Of a stretch of DNA of 64,000 nucleotides, positions 57,129 through 64,000 are shown one piece after another. The notes beneath the pieces were generated by a model that saw only the letters and a list, made by a program, of their open reading frames with translations, was not told the DNA's origin and did not search any database. Where the stretch lies: the NCBI RefSeq assembly GCF_026262505.1, contig NC_067207.1, positions 23,590,082 through 23,654,081 of the forward strand. The letters run 5' to 3'. Within the stretch, counting starts at the first letter, position 1. The number at the start of each line of letters is the position of its first letter. Position numbers and translations under genes: made by a program. The stretch comes from Trichomonas vaginalis G3. Its lineage: Eukaryota > Parabasalia > Trichomonadida > Trichomonadidae.

Positions 57129-58175
57129 ATGACCAATTATATACAAATATCATTATATGATAAGTCAAAAGGGAGTAGAAATGTTAATGAAGATTCTGAT
57201 ATTTATAAGATTCTCAGATATCCATGTAGTAGCAACACACAGTCGTGCACTCCATATGTTGTCACATTGTCCCGAGGACTTTATAGAATTGAGCTCTTTG
57301 GTGCCTCCGGAGGGTACCCAAACAACGACCCAAACTTAGCAGGCCGCGGATCTTATACAAGCGGCCACTTGATTGTCCGTCATGAAATGAAACTATATGT
57401 CTACCTCAGCCAGCAAGGCACATTAAATGGTCAACGAACATTTAACGGTGGCGGGAGAGGCAATTCTCGTGCTGGCTCCGGCGGTGGATCTTCTGACATT
57501 CGACTCGTTGCTGGCGAATGGGATGACTTCGAAAGTCTTAAGAGTCGCATAATGGTTGCTGCTGGTGGCGTTGGAGGCCACCTAACATTTGCTTATTTCA
57601 CCGGAACGCATGGTGGAAATTTAACCGGATTTAATGGAATATCTATGATCGAGAATTGCGACTATTTAGGTCATATTACGGAAGCAATAGGAGCAACTCA
57701 AGAACGAGGAGGAATAAGTGGGAAAGGTGATGTTGAAACTGCCGAAGATGGAAAGTTTGGATGGGCAGGCAATCCATTTTCTTCCGACAAAGTTTATACC
57801 TCTGGCGGAAGCGGGGGTTATTTTGGAGGTGCAGGAAGTGCTGTAGCCTACTGCATTGTTGGAATAGGATCCTCTGGATCATCTTTCATCTCTGGGCACA
57901 ATGGGTGCAATGCTATCCTTAATACCTCAACCTCGCAAGAAAGAATTTATCTTTCGAATCAAAGTATTCATTACTCAGGAATCAAATTTTTTTCTACAGT
58001 GATGAAAAGCGGCTATGAATCATTTCCTTCTCCAGCAAGTGACCTTGCCCCACGAAAAGACCTTGGAAATGGATATGCCGTGATTTCGTTCATATCATAT
58101 GAATTATGCTCCGGCAAATCATTCATGAATTATTTTAAATTCTTTTTCTTTTTTGAAATATTCATTTCTCAGTAA
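57129..58175 (+). CDS. Glycine-rich surface-type protein (PF12810-like)
   Basis: The protein is 348 residues. A block CTPYVVTLSRGLYRIELFGASGG (about 41-62) is typical of the Gly-rich domain family found in Trichomonas and in the extracellular part of ALK-type receptors. Gly-rich loops follow (NGGGRGNSRAGSGGGSSDIR, MVAAGGVGGH, TSGGSGGYFGGAGSA). There is no N-terminal signal peptide, and the C-terminus is aromatic (NYFKFFFFFEIFI), possibly membrane-associated. The function in Trichomonas is unknown; a surface or adhesive role is inferred from the family. Confidence 0.72.
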   Translation: MTNYIQISLYDKSKGSRNVNEDSDIYKILRYPCSSNTQSCTPYVVTLSRGLYRIELFGASGGYPNNDPNLAGRGSYTSGHLIVRHEMKLYVYLSQQGTLNGQRTFNGGGRGNSRAGSGGGSSDIRLVAGEWDDFESLKSRIMVAAGGVGGHLTFAYFTGTHGGNLTGFNGISMIENCDYLGHITEAIGATQERGGISGKGDVETAEDGKFGWAGNPFSSDKVYTSGGSGGYFGGAGSAVAYCIVGIGSSGSSFISGHNGCNAILNTSTSQERIYLSNQSIHYSGIKFFSTVMKSGYESFPSPASDLAPRKDLGNGYAVISFISYELCSGKSFMNYFKFFFFFEIFISQ

Positions 58176-58532
58176 AACTCAATTGAAATGAATGATATAT
58201 TTGAGAACCCAGCTAACATTCAAACCTATCCATCCAATAACATCTCTTTTAAACTCTGATCTTCGATTTGATCTAATAACTTATCTGATTTTGAGCTAGT
58301 GTCAAGTTGACAATCTTTAAAATATGCTTAATTCGGATATATTTAATCATTTGTTTCTAAAAACCCTAAGATGGAAATGCTATTAATTATGACAGGTAGA
58401 AATTTGAATATTTTGGAGTAAATTTCATGAATTAGATGCCCAAATACTATGCTAAAAAGATGTACATATCCAACAATGGGCAATGTAACTAGAACACTTT
58501 TTTTGCCATAATTTATTTTGCTACATTGATAA
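58176..58532. other. Intergenic region, nothing recognised
   Basis: AT-rich spacer between two plus-strand genes, no repeats or frames of note. Confidence 0.45.
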
Positions 58533-60080
58533 ATGTTACCATTCTTAACAATCAAATCTTTATGCGAACAATATGAAGCCAAAACATTCACCCAAACTCT
58601 TGATCATGCAAATCCAGGCAAAACATTTTCTCAAAAGTATTTTGTTAGCACAGACCATGGTAAAAAATCAGATTACCTAATTGTCTATATCGGTGGATTC
58701 ACAAGTTTAAGTGCATCAGATCTTACTGATAGTCCAATGAATAGAATTGCAAATAATACTCAGTCTCCTATAGTTGCACTTGAAAACAGATACTTTGGTA
58801 ACTCAATTCCAACAGATGATCTTTCAACAGAGAACCTTAAATACAATACAATTGATCAACACCTTGATGACATCAAAGAATTTATTATTGCAATGAAGAA
58901 GGAGTATTGCAATGATGCTTCTAAGTGCAGAGTTGCAACCATAGGAAGAGGCTTTGGTGCATCCCTTGCCACATGGATTCACATGCAAAAAGGAAAAGAA
59001 TTAAATATTGTCGGCACATGGTCCTCATCAGCCTTCTTACTTTCAGATCCAGAGTTCTTATGGTACGATCACCATGAGGCTGTCGCAATGACTCAATGGG
59101 GTAACTGTTACCAGTATATGATGAAAGCTTACAAAATTATCGACGATATCGCCTACAGAAAGGATGATTCTACAGTAGCCATGCAAGAGAGGTTCGGCCT
59201 CAACAGTACATCCGGTCTCAAAGACTTACCAACTGATTTCAATCATATGTTTACAGAAGCCATCAGCAGAGGCATGCGCTTACCAGATCTCTATCCAGAA
59301 TTCCTTAATCTCTGCAATAGATTAAATACAGGCGAATATACTGAGGAAAATGCAGTATTAGATTTATTTGGCGAATTTATTCCGAAATTTGTTCTAAAAG
59401 AGGAGTTTATTTATCTCTGGCCACATATGATCAAAGATCCAAGCAAAAACTCCAAATTGGCCGCAACAAGAGTTGAATATTACGTAAAGTGCAATGAAAT
59501 GGCATCATTCCAATGCGCAGGACCTAATCCAGAGTTCAGAGATATCAGTATCAATCCTAAATACTGGACATCTGTTTGCACAGATTTATTCGGAATTGAT
59601 AAGCTTCCAAACACAACACTCTTCAACCAGAAGTACGGAGGAAGATTCCCACCAGCCAAGAAGACCTTCTTCACTCACGGTTTCAACGATGCTTTCTTAG
59701 AAGCATCATGCACACTTGAAGATGGAAGTATTTACAAGCGCTCGAAGAACATCATGGGCGGCGGATATTCCTTCGATTTGAATCCAGAGAAAGACTTTGA
59801 TTCATTGATTCTCAAGAAGATCAGAATTGACATAATCAATGCTGTCACTGACTGGCTGAAGAATGATCCACCATTACCTCCAACACCAACACCTTTACCT
59901 CCTGACTGCCATGAGAAAATGTTCTCTAAACAAGCACTGATAACAATCGGAGTCATTTCATTCTTCTGCCTCACATTTATGGTTCTTGCTATCATTTTAT
60001 TGTGCAAGTTGAGAACTCCAAAGGAATCTCTTCTTTCTAATGATTTGACTGCATCATTGAACTCCAAAAACTTGATTTAA
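58533..60080 (+). CDS. S28 family peptidase homologue lacking catalytic Ser and His
   Basis: The protein is 515 residues, normal for lysosomal Pro-Xaa carboxypeptidase/thymus-specific protease relatives. Family landmarks are present but altered: EHRYYG appears as ENRYFG (84-89), the nucleophile elbow GGSYGG as GRGFGA (138-143, Ser to Gly at 140), the Asp motif as THGFNDAF (Asp kept), and the GAHHLDL histidine as GGYSFDL (His to Tyr). It therefore should not hydrolyse peptides by the family mechanism. After a Pro-rich hinge there is one transmembrane helix (ALITIGVISFFCLTFMVLAI) and a short basic tail, so it is likely a type I surface or lysosomal protein. The N-terminal signal peptide is weak. 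Confidence 0.85.
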   Translation: MLPFLTIKSLCEQYEAKTFTQTLDHANPGKTFSQKYFVSTDHGKKSDYLIVYIGGFTSLSASDLTDSPMNRIANNTQSPIVALENRYFGNSIPTDDLSTENLKYNTIDQHLDDIKEFIIAMKKEYCNDASKCRVATIGRGFGASLATWIHMQKGKELNIVGTWSSSAFLLSDPEFLWYDHHEAVAMTQWGNCYQYMMKAYKIIDDIAYRKDDSTVAMQERFGLNSTSGLKDLPTDFNHMFTEAISRGMRLPDLYPEFLNLCNRLNTGEYTEENAVLDLFGEFIPKFVLKEEFIYLWPHMIKDPSKNSKLAATRVEYYVKCNEMASFQCAGPNPEFRDISINPKYWTSVCTDLFGIDKLPNTTLFNQKYGGRFPPAKKTFFTHGFNDAFLEASCTLEDGSIYKRSKNIMGGGYSFDLNPEKDFDSLILKKIRIDIINAVTDWLKNDPPLPPTPTPLPPDCHEKMFSKQALITIGVISFFCLTFMVLAIILLCKLRTPKESLLSNDLTASLNSKNLI

Positions 60081-60556
60081 GAAATTTAATTTCTCTTTAA
60101 TAATGGAAATAAAAAACACTATTTTCTATAAATTTCTTTTCAATCAACTTGTAGTGGATATAATTTTAATCATGGGCAACAAAAATTGCTATTGACATGG
60201 TGCACTTTCAGAATAAAAAGAAAAAAATTGGCCACTCTTCTTCATATTCGATTTTGATTGTTAGTTTAAGTTGAATGAGGATATTTTTCTCTGATTTTAT
60301 TGATTCGATGCAAACAATTGACGGGAGTTAAAGAAATATATCTACAGTGATCATTATAGATATTCAGCTTGAAAAGCTGATCAGCGATTCTTATACTCAA
60401 TTTTGTTATGAATTAATACCCCCATAACATAAAATACTCCGTTTCAAGCAGGGTAAATATTCAAGTGAGAATTGTTATCAAATCAAACTAAAAGTATGAT
60501 AATTTTTATGCTTTTACAAACAAAAATATATAAATAAATAATAACAAAAAATATGT
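60081..60556. other. Intergenic region between convergent genes
   Basis: AT-rich DNA with a possible hairpin TCAGCTTGAAAAGCTGA at about 60365; otherwise nothing recognised. Confidence 0.45.
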
Positions 60557-63500
60557 TCAATTTTGACCTTCTTTCTTCTTATTTATAAGTGCTTTGAGTT
60601 TTTCGTTCTGATGTTTATATCTTTGATTCTTTTCAGTCAGTAACTGAACAGTTTCTTCCTTCTTCTGTAGAGCGCTTTTAAGTCTTTCTCCCTTCTGTTT
60701 TTCTTTCTCGAGAGCAGCAGCTTGGTCCATATGAGCTTGTTTCAAATTATTGTATTTTTGAGCGATTGTTTTATTCTTCAATGTCAATTTCTCAATAGTT
60801 TCCTGTGAATTATTATCATTATTGTCTTCTATCTTTCTATCATCAATTTCCTTTCTTTCTCTCAAAGCTCTCAACTTTTCATTTTCATCTGAATAATACA
60901 TGATTTTCTTTTTCAGTTCTGAGTTTTGTCTCTGTAATTTTCTCATGTATTCCATATTTGTTTGCTGATTTTCATCCCTATCTGGTTTGTTTTCGTCATC
61001 ATTATTGTTCCTTTCAGCTTCCAGTTGTTTTACCTTGACTCTTAATGACTCAGCGTCGTTCTTTATGCTTTGGAACAGCTGTTGCAACTCTTCGTTTCTT
61101 TCTTTCAAAGAATTATTTTCGCGTTTCAAGTTATTTATGTATTCAGAAACTTCAGGAAGTTTTCTATAATCAGTTTCTGTACTGTGAACACCGGAAAGAC
61201 TTGGATCCAAAGCTTCTCTCATCTGTGCATTCATCGTATCTTGTGCTTGCTTAGTTATCTCGTGTATTCTCTCTTTGTATTTTTCTCTTTCATCCTGCAT
61301 ATTTTTCTCCAATCTGTTGATTGTTTGGTCTCTTTCTTTAATTGTTCTGTCTTTCTGATCGAGTTTCGTTTGAGAATCAGCAACTAATCTCTGCAAAGAA
61401 ACAATTTCTGTTGTTGCCTGTTTCACCTTTTCATTCGCTGCATCTTCTTTGGCTCTCATTCTCTTCAATTCTGCTTCAGAAGGCAAAATTGAAATTGTTT
61501 CAGGACTTTTAATCTTCAAAACTAATGGATCTGATGGATTATCAACCAAACAATCCAATGTTGAACTCTGTAATTTGTTAGGAATGATGGCAGGAATGTT
61601 TGCACTTGAAAATGTTGCGGAAGTATAAAGTTTTGCTTTGATATTCGCTTTGATTCTCGTTTTTTCATTTTCAAGTTCCATTCTGTCGATTGTCATACGC
61701 AATGTCTTCTCTTCTTCTTCATGATCCTTCTTTTCATCATCTTTCCTGGCAAGCTGGTCTTGTAATTTCTTCTTTTCTTCGAACAATTTGTCAACCTTCG
61801 CTTTTAATTCGTCGTTTTCCATGGAAAGATCGCGAGTTTGCTGGACAGCCTTCTTGTAATCACGTTTCATATTCTCTATCCAGTCTTTGTATGTGTTATC
61901 TTCTGGTTTTGGCTCTGGTTTAATTGTTGGAATTGTACTCATGCTTGTTTCTGGCCTGCATTGTGTCTCTATGTCAGCATATTCGACTTCTACGGGTTCT
62001 GGCTTAGGAGGAACAAGTCTTTCTTGTGAAGTTCTGTCAAATGATTCTATTGAATAAGAATCTGATGGTAAACTGCTGGATTGGAACTCATCAAAGGATG
62101 CTCTCTTGGTCTTTTCATTTTCATCCTCTTTGATTGTGTTCAAATCTTCTTCTTCGTTCACATAATCGTTTTGTAAATCTCTTGTAACGAAATTTGAAGG
62201 CACAGCACTACCACCTGACTCTATATCATTATTCTTTCCATAGAGTGTAGCTGTCATATGCATATCCTGGTCTTCTTTGTTCTCAATAATAATTTTAATT
62301 TGAGAATGCGGTCTTTTATGCCTTAAATCATCCAATCGCTTATTCAGTTCGCGAGAAGCAATCATCAGTCTGTTATCCTGAGCTTTTGCAATATCATCTT
62401 CAACACTGACGATAAATTTTTCAACATCAAAATCTGGTTGAATAACTCCAGCGAGGCCATCAATGATTTTATCCATTGTATTGAGTTCTCTTACGAGATG
62501 TGTGATGGATTTATCTCTAAGATCAATCATTGCTTTTAATTCCTTGATCTGAGTGACAGCTTGAGATAATCCAAATTCGCCACGTTCCAATTGTTGATTT
62601 GTCTCTCTTAACTCATTGATTTCTTTTGTTTTCTCAACAACTTCGACTTCTAGAGCTTCTCTGTGGTTTGTATCATGGTCAAATCTTTCTTTATAAATTT
62701 GAATTTCTCTTTCAATGGCTTTAACCTTTTCTTCGCATGTCTGTTCTGTAATACTTAATTTATCTTTGGTATTTTTCAGGTCTATGCTGAACTGGTCTGC
62801 AATTTGATGAAGTTCTCTTTTTTCTTGTTCACTTTTATCAAGCATTTGCTGTAGAATGTCAATTTCTTTCTTCTTTTTCTCAACAGCTGTCTGGAGTCTT
62901 TCTATTCTCTTAATATCTTCTGAGAATTGCCTGAGTTGAGAATTTAATTGTCGATTTTCTGCTTTAACATCTTGGTATTTCTTAAGTAACCCTTCGTCAA
63001 TGACAGTTTGAGATTCAGTTATTTCTGTTGTTGAAGCAAGAGGAATCTCTATTTCTGTATTTTCTTTTGATGGAATTTTTGATTCGAGTTTTCTGATTTT
63101 CTTTTCGAGATCATCAATCTGCCTCTCTTTATCAGCAAGCTCAGTTGCATTATCGCTTAATGCGCTGACTAATTGGTTGTCTTTTTCGATTAATTCTTGC
63201 GTTACATTCTGTAATTCAAGGTTTTGTTGGCAAAGATCGTTAATCTTTTGTTGCATATCAGTTTTCTCCATAAGAAATGCTGATAAGTCTAGCTTTTGCT
63301 TCATAATTCTTTGATCAAGTTGTTTAATTTCTTCTTGTAATTGGTTGATTTTATCATCCTTAGTTTTCAATGCTTGTGTACTTGTATTTACATCTTTGTT
63401 GTGACTGTTTACTTGCGTCTCAAGGATTCTATTTTGATTCATTGCTGCAGCGTATTTTGACTTCATATCATTCAACTCACGGTTTAGTTTCATGGATTCC

Positions 63501-63679
63501 TCTTGTTCTTTTCTATACCTGTCTTCCAAATCCTGATAATCCGAACGTTTAATTGATGTGCCATCACTCAAAATCGAAATCTGTTGACGTAGTTGATCAT
63601 TTTCTCTCTGCAGGGTTCCAACTTGCTCATCAAGCAGATTCGATATTATCTGCATCTGCTCAGGAGTAAATCCCTGCAT
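60557..63679 (-). CDS. Long coiled-coil protein, 1040 residues
   Basis: Almost entirely Lys/Glu/Gln/Leu heptads. A first coiled coil spans about residues 5-430. A less structured Ser/Asp/Glu-rich linker (about 480-600, with YVNEEEDLNTIKEDENEKTKR) follows, and a second coiled coil runs from about 610 to the end. It has no motor head, zinc finger or membrane span. Such proteins are centrosome/basal-body, Golgi-tether or cytoskeletal components; which one cannot be told here. The ATG at 63679 begins MQGFTPEQMQII. Antisense frames inside it are artefacts of the codon pattern. Confidence 0.8.
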   Translation of the reverse strand: MQGFTPEQMQIISNLLDEQVGTLQRENDQLRQQISILSDGTSIKRSDYQDLEDRYRKEQEESMKLNRELNDMKSKYAAAMNQNRILETQVNSHNKDVNTSTQALKTKDDKINQLQEEIKQLDQRIMKQKLDLSAFLMEKTDMQQKINDLCQQNLELQNVTQELIEKDNQLVSALSDNATELADKERQIDDLEKKIRKLESKIPSKENTEIEIPLASTTEITESQTVIDEGLLKKYQDVKAENRQLNSQLRQFSEDIKRIERLQTAVEKKKKEIDILQQMLDKSEQEKRELHQIADQFSIDLKNTKDKLSITEQTCEEKVKAIEREIQIYKERFDHDTNHREALEVEVVEKTKEINELRETNQQLERGEFGLSQAVTQIKELKAMIDLRDKSITHLVRELNTMDKIIDGLAGVIQPDFDVEKFIVSVEDDIAKAQDNRLMIASRELNKRLDDLRHKRPHSQIKIIIENKEDQDMHMTATLYGKNNDIESGGSAVPSNFVTRDLQNDYVNEEEDLNTIKEDENEKTKRASFDEFQSSSLPSDSYSIESFDRTSQERLVPPKPEPVEVEYADIETQCRPETSMSTIPTIKPEPKPEDNTYKDWIENMKRDYKKAVQQTRDLSMENDELKAKVDKLFEEKKKLQDQLARKDDEKKDHEEEEKTLRMTIDRMELENEKTRIKANIKAKLYTSATFSSANIPAIIPNKLQSSTLDCLVDNPSDPLVLKIKSPETISILPSEAELKRMRAKEDAANEKVKQATTEIVSLQRLVADSQTKLDQKDRTIKERDQTINRLEKNMQDEREKYKERIHEITKQAQDTMNAQMREALDPSLSGVHSTETDYRKLPEVSEYINNLKRENNSLKERNEELQQLFQSIKNDAESLRVKVKQLEAERNNNDDENKPDRDENQQTNMEYMRKLQRQNSELKKKIMYYSDENEKLRALRERKEIDDRKIEDNNDNNSQETIEKLTLKNKTIAQKYNNLKQAHMDQAAALEKEKQKGERLKSALQKKEETVQLLTEKNQRYKHQNEKLKALINKKKEGQN

Positions 63680-64000
63680 TTTCGATTGTCACTTTTTAAG
63701 ATTTTAAAAACGAGAAAAATTCTCGACTCTATCACTTTGAAGGATTTTTATGAATCTGGAATGAGCATTCAAGTGATAATGAGATATTTTAGTTTTTTCA
63801 TCGTATAATATCAATGAATTACTCAATAATTACGTTAACAGAAGGATATTCAAACGTAATTCTATAATTTTTCAGTTATTACTTGTCTTGATTCCTCAGC
63901 ATGTTGGAAAGTTAAGAATAATATCCGAAAAATGCTGATATTGTTTAAATTATCAAAAAAACACAGGACTAGGAGATTTCTATCAAAAATAAGAAACGAA
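63680..64000. other. Intergenic region at the window end
   Basis: AT-rich DNA upstream of the minus-strand coiled-coil gene; nothing else recognised. Confidence 0.4.

Noticed and set aside
61045-63552. Plus-strand frames inside the coiled-coil gene
   Set aside because: Shadows of Lys/Glu/Gln-rich codons on the minus strand.

Overview
The window looks like a chromosomal piece of the parabasalid protist Trichomonas vaginalis or a very close relative. The reasons are AT-rich DNA, intron-less genes with almost no 5' leader, Inr-type start-site motifs (TCA+1-Py-T/A) just upstream of several ATGs, ankyrin proteins with a conserved non-ankyrin N-terminal region, S28 and S1/P1 family enzymes, and above all a complete Maverick/Polinton DNA transposon, an element type abundant in that genome.

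Left flank (1-9.7 kb): a Tup1-like WD40 protein, a DHHC-type acyltransferase with an altered active-site region, a pseudokinase and Mre11, followed by two short inverted-repeat elements.

Maverick (9745-34054, about 24.3 kb): it has terminal inverted repeats (TIRs) with poly-A/poly-T tips and a 6-bp target duplication (TCTATT). The left half (10.0-21.3 kb) carries open genes: D12-class adenine methyltransferase, small membrane-active-looking proteins, a phage-like tail-fibre protein, an rve integrase, a short family B DNA polymerase, two paralogous structural-type proteins and an HNH endonuclease. The right half (21.9-32.8 kb) carries KilA-N, the packaging ATPase, an SF3 (D5-like) helicase, a penton-like protein candidate, the double jelly-roll major capsid protein (MCP) and long coiled-coil proteins. 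Nearly all of these are broken by small frameshifts. Palindromic GGTGA modules and 25-bp arrays bracket the broken half. Together the genes describe a virus-like transposon (replication, integration, packaging, capsid, possibly host attachment) whose morphogenesis half is no longer intact in this sequence.

Right flank (34-64 kb): a membrane protein, a membrane-anchored S1/P1 nuclease, ribosomal protein S4, two ankyrin proteins (one frameshifted), a GT31-like glycosyltransferase, three non-autonomous inverted-repeat elements, a P-loop membrane protein with a Ser/Pro-rich tail, a CAMK-like kinase, a HAD phosphatase, a glycine-rich surface-type protein, an S28 peptidase homologue that lacks its catalytic Ser and His, and a 1040-residue coiled-coil protein.

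Caveats: protein families were recognised by eye. The single-base frameshifts could be real decay or draft-assembly errors. Coordinates of non-ORF features may be off by a base or two.
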